Origin: AP-15 sp963777435
GTDB lineage: Bacteria > Pseudomonadota > Alphaproteobacteria > ATCC43930 > CGMCC-115725
Direction of reading: 5' to 3'
Assembly (NCBI GenBank): GCA_963777435.1
Contig: CAVZQT010000004.1
Location: 186,001 to 250,000, forward strand
DNA length: 64,000 bases
How positions within the stretch are numbered: position 1 is the first letter of the stretch; every line of letters starts with the position of its first letter. Below the pieces are notes generated by a model. The model ran no database searches and was not told where the DNA came from. It saw only the letters and a list, made by a program, of their open reading frames with translations. A program made the position numbers and the translations under genes. Below, one piece after another: positions 24,511-33,461 of this stretch.

Positions 24511-26323
24511 ATGAGCTGTTATGCAAAAATCTTAGAAAAGTTGCCGGCAACAGCCGTGCTGGTCTTAGCGGCGGTCCTGCTGCTGACGACGGAACGGCCT
24601 TACGCGCAAACAAACCATGAGCCAGCAGCCGCCGGCCAGAGCGCCTGCGCCGGCGACAATAACGGCGGCATTACGCTGTCCCCAGGCTTTTGCGCCACCG
24701 TCTTCGCCGACAAGCTGGGCCATGCCCGTCATATGGCGGTGGCGCCAAACGGGGTCGTCTATGTCAACACATGGAGCGGTCGCTACTACCACAACGCCCC
24801 GCCCCCGCCCGGCGGATTTCTGATCGCCTTGCAGGACACCAAGGGCGACGGCAAGGCCGACAAAATCGTCCGCTTTGGTCCAACCGCCGCCGAGGGCAAC
24901 AAGGGCGGTACCGGCATCGTGATCTACAAAGGTTATGTGTACGCCGAAACCAATGATCGCATTGTGCGCTACGCGCTGCCGACAAATGGAATTGCGCCGA
25001 CCGCCGCGCCGCAGACCATTGTCTCGGGGTTGCCGCTAACCGGCGATCATCCGATGCATCCCATTGCGATCGATCCCCAAGGCAACCTTTATGTCGATTT
25101 GGGATCTGCCACGAATTCGTGTCAGAGCGAGAACCGCATGCCGAATGTTCCGGGCAACAATCCCTGCACCGAACTCGAGACCCGGGCCGGTACCTGGCGC
25201 TATGATGCCAACCGGCTGGATCAGCATTTCTCACCGGCAGAGCGCTTTGTCACGGGTCTGCGCAATGGCGAGGGGATTTCCTTTGATTCCGCGGGCAGGA
25301 TTTTCGCGACCCAGCATGGCCGCGATCAACTGGGCCAGAACTGGCCGAAGCTGTACACGTTGGAGCAGAACGCGCATCAGCCCGCCGAGGAATTGGTCGA
25401 AGAGCGGCAGGGCAGCGATTTCGGCTGGCCCGAATGCTATTACGACGGCTTTCAGAAAAAGCTCGTCTCGGCGCCCGAATATGGCGGCGATGGCGGCAAG
25501 GCTGTCGGCGTCTGCGCGCAGAAGGTTGCACCTGTAGCGGCGTTCCCGGCCCATTGGGCGCCCAACGACATGCTGATCTACGAGGGTGGCCAGTTCCCGT
25601 CCGCCTATAAAGACGGTGCCTTTATTGCGTTCCACGGATCGTGGAACCGCGCGCCGGAACCGCAGGGCGGCTACAATGTCGTCTTCCAGCCCTTGGCCGA
25701 CGGCAAGGCGTCCGGGCCGTTCGTGGTTTTCGCGGACGGTTTTGCCGGCGCGATCAAGCAGCCGGGCCAGGCGGCGCATCGCCCGACGGGGCTCGCCGTC
25801 GGCCCCGACGGCGCACTGTACATCGCGGACGATCAGGGCGGCCGGATTTGGCGCGTCACCTACCAGGGTGGCAACAAGGCGGGAGGAGTTGCGGCCGCCG
25901 CGCCCGCGCCTGCCGCGGTACAGGCTTCGACCTCCAACAACGCGTTGCCGCCCGAGGGTATTCACCCGAATGCCGGTCTCGGTCCACTCCCGATAGCCCC
26001 GGGGGCATCGCCGGATCAGGTCGCTCTGGGTGAACGCATTTTTGAGGGACAGGCCGACGGGAGGGACATGCGCGGGATGCCACGGCACAAACGCCAAAGG
26101 TACGGCCATGGGATCGAATTTGACGAGCGGCAAGTGGCTATGGAGCAATGGCAGCGTCGAGGGGATTACCCAGACGATCGCCCACGGCGTGCCGAAGCCC
26201 AAGCAGCACACCGGTGTGATGCCGCCGATGGGCGGCGCCCAGCTCTCGCAAGCTGATCTCGCCGCGGTCGCAGACTACGTGTGGGCGATCGGTCACCAGA
26301 AGCAGCATTCTTCCTCGCGGTAG
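24511..26323 (+). CDS. Sorbosone dehydrogenase-like quinoprotein fused to cytochrome c, frameshifted
   Basis: An exported beta-propeller of the soluble sugar/sorbosone dehydrogenase type, joined to a C-terminal cytochrome. After the signal peptide come GITLSPGFCATVFADKLG, HARHMAVAPNGVVYVNTW, LRNGEGISFDSAGRIFATQHGRD and RPTGLAVGPDGALYIADD. An alanine/proline linker leads to GASPDQVALGERIF and then, in another frame, GGTCAGCHGTNAKG (haem CxxCH) and VMPPMGGAQLSQAD. The shift is near 26055-26068 in GGGAGGG. The 1813 bases fit one extra base. Electrons could pass internally from PQQ to haem. The substrate is unknown. The shift may be an assembly error. Confidence 0.8.
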
Positions 26324-26355
26324 GGGTGTTTCCGCGACCGGCCAGGCGAGCGGTG

Positions 26356-28635
26356 TCAGCAGCATTCCGCCAGCGGAACTCCGGCTAGGATCGCGTGCAG
26401 GCGGTTTGGGGTGATCGGCAACTGCTGAACCGCGCCGGTGCGACCGAGCGCATCATCGACCGCGGCGGCAATCGCGGCGCCAGCGGCGCTGATCCCGGCT
26501 TCGCCGGCGCCTTTGACACCGAGCGGGTTAAGCGGCGTCGGCGCGTCCTCGAATAGGCTCACATCGATTTTTGGGATCTCGGCAATCGTCGGCATCAGGT
26601 AATCTGCCAATGTAACCGATAGCGGCTGGCCGGAAGGGTCGTACACAAATTCCTCGAAGAGTGCGGCGCCGATGCCCTGAGCGGCCCCGCCGGCGATCTG
26701 GCCCTCGACCAGCATCGGGTTCACCGCGCGACCGACATCGTAGCCGACAAAGAAGCGCTCGACCGCGATCGCGCAACTGCCGCGCTCGATACGCACCTGC
26801 GCGAGATGCACGCCATAGGGGTAGGTCATGTGGTCGGCGGTGAAGGTCGCCTCTGCCGCCAGCTCGCCGCCGGCGCTGCGCGCAATTGCCGCCGGGTCGA
26901 GCGAGGGCCCGCCGGGCATATCGGCAACCACGACCCGATCGTCGCTGAGGGTGAGACGGTCGGGTGCCGTCTGCAATAATCGCCCGGCCGCAGTCAGCAA
27001 CTCGCTACGCAGCTTGGCAGCGGCGATCGACACAGCCGCGCCGGTCATTACGGTGACCCGCGACGCGAAGGCGCCCATTCCCCGCGCAATTCGGTCGGTC
27101 TGTCCATGGATCACTCGGATTCGGTCCATACCGGTGCCAAGCCCGTCGGCGCAGATTTGCGCCAGCACCGTCTCGACCCCTTGCCCGATCGAGGCGGCGC
27201 CGGTGATCACCTCGATCGTCCCATCGCCACTAAGCGTGATGCGGACATCGTCAAATGGGCCGAGCCCGCTTTTCTCGACAAAAAAACCGAGGCCCAGGCC
27301 GACCATTTCCCCCGCTTGCCGCCGCCGGGCGACATCGGCGCGCAGTATCTCCCATCCCACGCGGTCGAGAAACTTGTCGAGGAGCCCCGCATAATCGCCG
27401 GTGTCATAGACGATGTCGGTGCCAAGGGCAGAGAATTCGCGGCGGAACGGCATCGCCGCTTTTGCGATGAAGTTTCGACGCCGAACCACGATCGAATCGA
27501 GCCCGAACCGGTCGGCGATCACGTCGAGAAGCCGCTCGCGGACAAAGCTCGCCTCAAAACGTCCGGGCGCACGATAGGTGCCGCACGGAGTCTTGTTTGT
27601 CAGGCGCACATGTCCGATCGAACGGTAGGCGGGTATCACATAAGGGCCCGGCAGCATCGCGCAGGTCAGATCGCTGACGGTGACGCCGTGGGTACGGAGG
27701 TAGGCCCCCTGGTCGAACCAGAATTCATCGTCGAGGCCCAGAATGAACCCATCTTCATTCACCGCCGCGCGCACGCGATGGACCGATCCTCGCGACTGGT
27801 TCGCCGCAACCAGATGTTCGTAACGGTCCTCGATCCACTTGACCGGGCGCCCGAGCCGCAGCGCCCCGGCGCAGGCCAAAACATCCTCGGGATAAAGCTC
27901 GCCGCGGATGCCAAATCCGCCGCCGACATGCCCTTCATTCAGATGAATCCGATCGAGCGGCAACCCTAGCATCGCGGCCAGCGCCTGGCGGTTGTAGTGC
28001 GGCACCTTGGCAGCACCGTATAACCGGAGGATGCCGCTGGAATGATCTGGCACGGCGATCGCGCCGCGGGTCTCGAGCGGGACCCCGCTGTGCCGGCCGA
28101 TGGTCAACTCCAGCGCTATCACCTCATGCGCCGCAGCAAAGGCCGCATCGAGATTGCCATACGCCTTGGTGAGCAGAGCGGCCTCGGTACTGTGCCCGGG
28201 CGCAAATTCGCCCGGCAAGGCGACTGGATCGAGGCACGGCGCCAACGGCTCAATCTCCGGTTTGACGAGGTCGGCGATGTCCTCGGCCATGTACGGGTCG
28301 GTCGCGAACACCGTGGCGATCGGCTCACCGACATAGCGAACGTGCCCAGTCGCCAGAACCGGCTGGCGGTAAGTCTCCAATCCCGGCACCGGCGACATGC
28401 GGAAGCCGATCGGGGGAATATCGGCGACGTCTGCCGCGGTCCAGATCGCGACAGTGCCGGGATCTGCCAGCGCCTCCGCGATCCGAAGGCCGGTCAGACA
28501 GCCGAACGCGATCGGCGACCGCACCATTCTCATGTAAAGCATGTCCGGCACGGTAACATCGGCGGCGAAGCGGCCGCTGCCGGTCAGCAGCGGGCCGTCT
28601 TCAAGGCGTTTGACCGAGCGGCCGATCAGGCTCAT
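26356..28635 (-). CDS. Molybdenum hydroxylase large subunit, second copy (loop TYRAPGR)
   Basis: A 759-aa molybdopterin-cytosine-dinucleotide subunit of the xanthine oxidase/CO dehydrogenase family. It starts SLIGRSVKRLEDGPLLTG, has GHVGGGFGIRGELYPED and GRPVKWIEDR, and ends with GVKGAGEAGISAAGAAIAAA with the conserved active-site Glu. The loop before the cofactor reads CGTYRAPGRFEASF, not the CO dehydrogenase form I motif AYxCSFR. True CO oxidation is therefore unlikely, and the substrate (aldehyde, purine or aromatic) is unknown. Start ATG 28635 overlaps the iron-sulfur gene by ATGA. Confidence 0.88.
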   Translation of the reverse strand: MSLIGRSVKRLEDGPLLTGSGRFAADVTVPDMLYMRMVRSPIAFGCLTGLRIAEALADPGTVAIWTAADVADIPPIGFRMSPVPGLETYRQPVLATGHVRYVGEPIATVFATDPYMAEDIADLVKPEIEPLAPCLDPVALPGEFAPGHSTEAALLTKAYGNLDAAFAAAHEVIALELTIGRHSGVPLETRGAIAVPDHSSGILRLYGAAKVPHYNRQALAAMLGLPLDRIHLNEGHVGGGFGIRGELYPEDVLACAGALRLGRPVKWIEDRYEHLVAANQSRGSVHRVRAAVNEDGFILGLDDEFWFDQGAYLRTHGVTVSDLTCAMLPGPYVIPAYRSIGHVRLTNKTPCGTYRAPGRFEASFVRERLLDVIADRFGLDSIVVRRRNFIAKAAMPFRREFSALGTDIVYDTGDYAGLLDKFLDRVGWEILRADVARRRQAGEMVGLGLGFFVEKSGLGPFDDVRITLSGDGTIEVITGAASIGQGVETVLAQICADGLGTGMDRIRVIHGQTDRIARGMGAFASRVTVMTGAAVSIAAAKLRSELLTAAGRLLQTAPDRLTLSDDRVVVADMPGGPSLDPAAIARSAGGELAAEATFTADHMTYPYGVHLAQVRIERGSCAIAVERFFVGYDVGRAVNPMLVEGQIAGGAAQGIGAALFEEFVYDPSGQPLSVTLADYLMPTIAEIPKIDVSLFEDAPTPLNPLGVKGAGEAGISAAGAAIAAAVDDALGRTGAVQQLPITPNRLHAILAGVPLAECC

Positions 28636-29108
28636 TTGCGCATTTCTGCGGCCGCAGCGAGCACCGATTTGAGGATGTTCTGATACCCGGTACAGCGGCA
28701 TAAATTCGACGACAACGCTTCGCGCAGTTCGGGTTCGCCGATGTCGGGGTCGCGCTCGAGGAGGTGGACGGCCAGCATCAAAAACCCCGGCGTGCAAAAG
28801 CCGCATTGCAACCCGTGATGGTCCCAGAACGCCTGTTGCAATGGGTGCAGCTCGCCGCCACTGGCGAGCCCCTCGACCGTGCGCACGACAACACCCTCGG
28901 CTTGCACCGCGAACATCAGGCAGGAGCGCACCGGTTGGTCGTCGACCAATACGGTGCACGCACCGCACACACCGTGCTCGCAGCCGAGATGCGTCCCGGT
29001 CAAGCCGCAGTCCTCACGCAGCGCATCGGCCAAACTGCGCCGCGGCTCGACGCGGATCATGCGCTTGTCACCGTTCACCGTGAAGGTGACGTCGTGTTTC
29101 TCGCTCAT
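28632..29108 (-). CDS. Molybdenum hydroxylase 2Fe-2S subunit
   Basis: A 158-aa iron-sulfur subunit with two clusters. The N-terminal plant-ferredoxin-type site reads GCEHGVCGACTVLVDDQPVRSC, and the C-terminal site has CGFCTPG and LCRCTGYQNI. It passes electrons from the molybdenum centre to FAD. Start ATG 29108 is in an ATGA overlap with the upstream large subunit. An ATG at 29120 is possible. It lies between two large-subunit genes, so it may serve both. Confidence 0.93.
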   Translation of the reverse strand: MSEKHDVTFTVNGDKRMIRVEPRRSLADALREDCGLTGTHLGCEHGVCGACTVLVDDQPVRSCLMFAVQAEGVVVRTVEGLASGGELHPLQQAFWDHHGLQCGFCTPGFLMLAVHLLERDPDIGEPELREALSSNLCRCTGYQNILKSVLAAAAEMRK

Positions 29109-31420
29109 TGCGCTTTGCACCCCGCCTCGCGCAGCAACCGCAAGATCCGTTGCGGCGTGATCGGCATTTCGAAGATGCCAACGCCAAACGGCGCCAGCGC
29201 GTCGGAAACCGCGTTGAGTATTGCCGCCGGGGCACCGATCGTGCCGCCTTCGCCGACCCCCTTGGCGCCAGTGACGGTCGCCTCGCTCAGGGTCTCGAGA
29301 TGATGAATTTCGAGCCCCGGGATTTCCGCCATCGTCGGCACGAGATAGTCGGCAAGCGACCCGGTCAGGATGTTGCCGCCATCGTCATAAACCACCTGTT
29401 CATAGAGCGCGTTGGCGATGCCCTGGGCGACGCCGCCCTGGATTTGCCCCTCGACGATCATCGGATTTATCAGAACGCCGGCGTCCTCGACGACAACGAA
29501 CCGCTCGATCTTGACCTGGCCGGTCGCGATATCGACCGCGACGATCGCTACATGGCAGGCGTTCGAGAAGGTGCCGTAGGGGTCGTAGGTCGCGACCGCC
29601 GCCAACCCGGTTTGGGCGATCGCCGGAAAGCGGTGGCTCTGGTGATAGGCGGCGCGCGCCAACTGCCGCATCTCGACGCCAAGATCGGTGCCGCGCACGC
29701 TGGCGCGACCGTCGGTAATTTCGATGTCGGCGGCGGCCGCCTCCAATATCTGGCCGGCAACAGCCTGCAGGCGCTCGCGCAGCTTTGCCGCCGCGAGTTT
29801 GCAGGCGCCGCCGGCGATCACCAACGAGCGGCTGGCGAAAGTACCCCAGCCGTAGGGGGTGCGGTCGGTATCCCCGGCCACGACTCGGATCGCTTCGGGG
29901 GCGACGCCGATCTCGTCGGCGATCAGCTGCGCCAGGGTGGTCTTCAACCCCTGACCGTGCGGCGAGCTGCCGATCCGGGCTTCAAGAAACCCCGAGGGAT
30001 CCATCACTAGCTCGACCCGCTCGAAACCCGGTGTCATTACCATCCGCCGCGCCGCAAAGGCAGGAGTGCCGGGGCCGGTGCGCTCGGCGAAGACGGATAT
30101 CCCAAGGCCAAGCCAACGCCCATCGGCGCGAGCCGCTTGCTGTTGCGCCCGGAACTGGGCGAAGTCGACGACCCGCGCCGCCGCTTCCATCGCGCCGCGA
30201 TAGCTGCCGGGGTCGTGCACGACGCCGGTCACCGAAGTATAGGGGAACTCGGCGGTCAGGTTGCGGCGGCGGATTTCGAGCGCGTCAAGCCCAAGCCGGG
30301 CAGCCGCGCAATCCATCAATCGCTCCATCGCCGCGGTGATGACCGGCCGCGAGACGCCACGATAGGGCGCCATCGGGCAGGTGTTGCTGGCAATTGCGCG
30401 GGCCCGCGCACGGTACTGACGGACTTGATAGGGCCCGGGCATGTCCGCCAACGCCATCAGCGGCTCGACCCCGCAGGTCGCCGGAAAATTCGAATAGGCG
30501 CCGACATTGCACAGAACATCGGCGTCGATGGCCAGCAGTTTGCCGCCGGAACCGAAGGCGCCGCGCAGATGGACACGCTGGTCGCGCGCGTGAAACGAGG
30601 CGGTCAGGTTCTCGAGCCGATCCTCAATCCAGGCGATCGTGCGAGCGAAATGCCGCGCCGCCCAGACCGCAACGATATATTCCGGGATCACCGCCATCTT
30701 CTGGCCGAAGCCGCCACCGACGTCCGGCGCCACGACGCGGAGATCGGATTCCGGGATCATCAGCGCGTCGGCCACTCCGGTGCGCAACAAATGCGGCATT
30801 TGCGTCGAGGCCGATAGGTTTACGCGGCCCGTCGCCCCATCGAAAGCAGCGACCGCGCCGCGCGGTTCCATCGGCGCTGCCGACTGTCGGCCTGACGTGA
30901 ACGTAAATTCGACCACTTGGTCGGACATTGCGACGGCCGCAGCGAAATCGGCGGTTTCGAAACGCGCGTCGAGCAATGTGTTCTGCGCCGCCATGTCATG
31001 GACCAGCGGCGCGCCGGGCTCTAGCGCCTGATCGAGCGTCACCACCGGGGTCTCGGCGGTGATTTCGACCATGACCTGTTCGGCGAAATCTTCGGCTTCG
31101 GCAGCGGTGTCGGCGATCACCGCGGCGATCGGCTCGCCGACATAGGTGACGCGTTCATTGGCGAGGATCGGCTGCTCCACTGGGACATAATCGGAGCGAT
31201 CGAGGCGCGGACAGATCGGATTGACACCGCCAAGATCAGCCGCGGTTATGATCGCCATCCCCGGCGGTGCCTTCACCGCAAGGATGCGGCCGCGCGCTAC
31301 CCGGCTGCGCACAAAGCGCAATATGCGGGCGCCCTGCGCCAGATCCGCGGCGTAGCGGCCGCGCCCTTGCAGCAGCACCGGGTCTTCGTAGCGCGGTAGT
31401 GAGCGGCCAACCCACTTCAC
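29105..31420 (-). CDS. Molybdenum hydroxylase large subunit, first copy (loop PYRGVSR)
   Basis: A 771-aa molybdopterin subunit, only distantly like the second copy. It begins KWVGRSLPRYEDPVLLQGRG, has APDVGGGFGQKMAVIPEY and IGSSPHGQGLKTTLAQL, and ends with GAKGVGEGGTIGAPAAIL, which holds the active-site Glu. The loop reads CPMAPYRGVSRPVIT, closer to form II (AYRGAGR) than form I. Start GTG 31420 is in a GTGA overlap with the FAD subunit. Together with the FAD and 2Fe-2S genes it makes a complete enzyme. The second large subunit is extra. Confidence 0.9.
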   Translation of the reverse strand: MKWVGRSLPRYEDPVLLQGRGRYAADLAQGARILRFVRSRVARGRILAVKAPPGMAIITAADLGGVNPICPRLDRSDYVPVEQPILANERVTYVGEPIAAVIADTAAEAEDFAEQVMVEITAETPVVTLDQALEPGAPLVHDMAAQNTLLDARFETADFAAAVAMSDQVVEFTFTSGRQSAAPMEPRGAVAAFDGATGRVNLSASTQMPHLLRTGVADALMIPESDLRVVAPDVGGGFGQKMAVIPEYIVAVWAARHFARTIAWIEDRLENLTASFHARDQRVHLRGAFGSGGKLLAIDADVLCNVGAYSNFPATCGVEPLMALADMPGPYQVRQYRARARAIASNTCPMAPYRGVSRPVITAAMERLMDCAAARLGLDALEIRRRNLTAEFPYTSVTGVVHDPGSYRGAMEAAARVVDFAQFRAQQQAARADGRWLGLGISVFAERTGPGTPAFAARRMVMTPGFERVELVMDPSGFLEARIGSSPHGQGLKTTLAQLIADEIGVAPEAIRVVAGDTDRTPYGWGTFASRSLVIAGGACKLAAAKLRERLQAVAGQILEAAAADIEITDGRASVRGTDLGVEMRQLARAAYHQSHRFPAIAQTGLAAVATYDPYGTFSNACHVAIVAVDIATGQVKIERFVVVEDAGVLINPMIVEGQIQGGVAQGIANALYEQVVYDDGGNILTGSLADYLVPTMAEIPGLEIHHLETLSEATVTGAKGVGEGGTIGAPAAILNAVSDALAPFGVGIFEMPITPQRILRLLREAGCKAQ

Positions 31421-32274
31421 GGCGCAATCGCCTTGTTCAATGCGCGCCCGACCATCGCCCGCACCAGGTCGCGGCGATACTCGGCGTTCACCTGGATGTC
31501 CACCAGCGGGTCGATCGTCTCGGCAGCGATGTTGCCGGCCTCGCGGAAGATCTCCGGCCCGCCATCCGTGCCGGTCAGCAGGGCCTCGGCCGCGATAATG
31601 CGTAAAGGCCGGTCGCTGGCTCCGCCGACCCCGATCCGCGCCTCGATGATGCGGCGTCCTTCGAGGCGCAAAAACGCGGCGCACATTGCGAGCGCGTAAT
31701 CGCCCGCCCGCCGGCTGAACTCGGCAAAGCCGGTCCGCCAGCCGTCATCAAGTAAGGGTAGGCGGATTTCGACCAGAAGCTCGTCCGGTTCAAGCGTGGT
31801 CGTGAGAGCGGTGACAAAAAAATCGTTGGCTCCCTCGCTGCGCTGCCCGCGGCGACTGGCGATGACCAGCTCCGCATCGAGCGTCGCGGCCAGCAAACAC
31901 CATTCGGAGGCCGGATCGGCATGAGCAAGACTGCCGCAGAACGTGCCGCGCGAGCGGATCGGAAGGTGTCCGATGTGCCGCGCCACCCGCGGGAGAAAGG
32001 CCGACAGCGCACCACCGCTGACCGGCGCCTCAAAATGAGCGTGCCGGGCAAGCGCGCCAATGCACAACTCGCCGTCATCCTCGCGGACATAATCGAGCCC
32101 GTCGATGCGATTGATGTCGATCAGGCTGGCGGGACGGGCGAGCCGGAAATTCATTGCCGGCACGAGGCTCTGTCCGCCCGCAAGGATCTTTCCTTCCTCG
32201 CCATCGGTGGCGAGGAGATCGAGCGCCTCGTCAACCGTGCGCGGCGCAGAATATCTAAACGAGACGGGTTTCAT
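31417..32274 (-). CDS. Molybdenum hydroxylase FAD subunit
   Basis: This 285-aa subunit has the FAD motif KILAGGQSLVPAMNFRLARP and the second motif IRSRGTFCGSLAHADPASEW, characteristic of CO dehydrogenase medium-type subunits. It hands electrons to the respiratory chain or another acceptor. It is first in the operon and ends in a GTGA overlap with the large-subunit gene. Nothing odd was seen. Confidence 0.92.
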   Translation of the reverse strand: MKPVSFRYSAPRTVDEALDLLATDGEEGKILAGGQSLVPAMNFRLARPASLIDINRIDGLDYVREDDGELCIGALARHAHFEAPVSGGALSAFLPRVARHIGHLPIRSRGTFCGSLAHADPASEWCLLAATLDAELVIASRRGQRSEGANDFFVTALTTTLEPDELLVEIRLPLLDDGWRTGFAEFSRRAGDYALAMCAAFLRLEGRRIIEARIGVGGASDRPLRIIAAEALLTGTDGGPEIFREAGNIAAETIDPLVDIQVNAEYRRDLVRAMVGRALNKAIAP

Positions 32275-32355
32275 CAGCGCCTAAAAGCGCCCAAGGAGAT
32301 ATTGGTGTCAAACGCCGCCGCGGTTGGGGTTGGGGCGGCTGTCCTCATCCACACA

Positions 32356-33015
32356 CTAAGGCACCGACGATGGCAAAAGCAGCTCGACATCGTCATTCTG
32401 GATGCTGTTCACGCGCTCCCCGATCGGCGTAATGGTAAGCCCGCTGGTATACGGCGGAAGCAGTTTCTTTGCCGTTCCCGGCGACGCGGTCAGCCAGAGC
32501 TGGTAATCGGCAGGCGCGATGATCACCGGCATGCGATCGTGCACCTGACTCACCAGCTTGCTCGCCGCCGTGGTGATGATCGTGAACGTCTCGACCGGTT
32601 CGCCGCTCTCAGGGGTCCATTTTTCCCAAAGTCCGGCAAAGGCGATCAGCCCTCCATTGCGAAGGGCAATCTTGTACGGCTGTTTTTTAGCCCCGCGCGA
32701 CTGCCATTCATAAAACCCGTTTGCCGGTACGAGGCATCGCTGAGACTGAAAAAGTTTGCTGTATGGAGCCCGTTCCTCGAGCGTCTCGGCAAGGGCATTG
32801 ATCATGCTGGACCCGAGCGAGAGATCGCGAGAATAGGACGGTACGAGACCCCAGCGAGCAAGGTGCAGCGCTCTGCCCTTCCCGTCGGCTATGACGATCG
32901 GCGCGGCCTGGGTCGGCGCGATATTGTAGCGCGGCGTCAACGACGGCACCGTCTGAAGCTTGAACTGTCTGCGGATCTGAGCCGGTGTCGCCGTCAGGTA
33001 ATAGCGTCCGCACAT
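32356..33015 (-). CDS. HMCES/YedK-family abasic-site protein (SRAP), copy 1
   Basis: A 219-aa SRAP-domain protein. Cys2 (MCGRYYLT) is the residue that in the family forms a crosslink with abasic sites in single-stranded DNA. Further motifs are RYNIAPTQAAPIV, RWGLVPSYSRD, RCLVPANGFYEWQ and VHDRMPVIIAP with the conserved His. The length is usual. A second, frameshifted copy lies at 40687-41408. Confidence 0.92.
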   Translation of the reverse strand: MCGRYYLTATPAQIRRQFKLQTVPSLTPRYNIAPTQAAPIVIADGKGRALHLARWGLVPSYSRDLSLGSSMINALAETLEERAPYSKLFQSQRCLVPANGFYEWQSRGAKKQPYKIALRNGGLIAFAGLWEKWTPESGEPVETFTIITTAASKLVSQVHDRMPVIIAPADYQLWLTASPGTAKKLLPPYTSGLTITPIGERVNSIQNDDVELLLPSSVP

Positions 33016-33461
33016 CGCCGAATGGAACTCAGTTGGACCTTGACCGCATGCTTGCGAAGTAGCTCAGGCTGCGCGCAAACGCCCCGCGAGACAACCCCGA
33101 TCGGCTCCGCAAATACCATTGTCAGCGCCACCGAATGCGCCTGAGGATCGGCGAGAGATCGGTCGATCGGCACCTGGTGGCCGGCGATCGGGAACATAGG
33201 CAAATCAGGCGACGTTGTGCCGGCGCAGCAGCGAGTAGGGCGCGCGGTGCCAGTCATCTTCGTATTCGGGTCGATCCATCGCAATCCATCCGGGTCCAGC
33301 CGCCACCATTCCCGGCAAAAATCCGAAATGCGCAAACCCGGAAATTCTGTTTGCGTGCGGTTCGCCTCCACCGCAACCCGAGCCGGGGCAGGGGAGGAAG
33401 GAGGTGCATTCCCGCGCTGCCATGCTCAATCTACTGATCGGTGCATTCGGCTAAGCGGGTG
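33016..33461. other. Intergenic stretch without a confident gene
   Basis: The gap separates the divergent SRAP and MFS genes. Minus-strand frames read MFPIAGHQVPIDRSLADPQA near 33190 and MDRPEYEDDWHRAPYSLLRR near 33279, each short and without a clear ribosome site. They could be small proteins, but I cannot support either. Confidence 0.4.

Noticed and set aside
26356..31420. True aerobic carbon monoxide dehydrogenase (coxMSL)
   Set aside because: Neither large subunit has the form I loop AYxCSFR, and two different large subunits are present, so CO oxidation is not supported.
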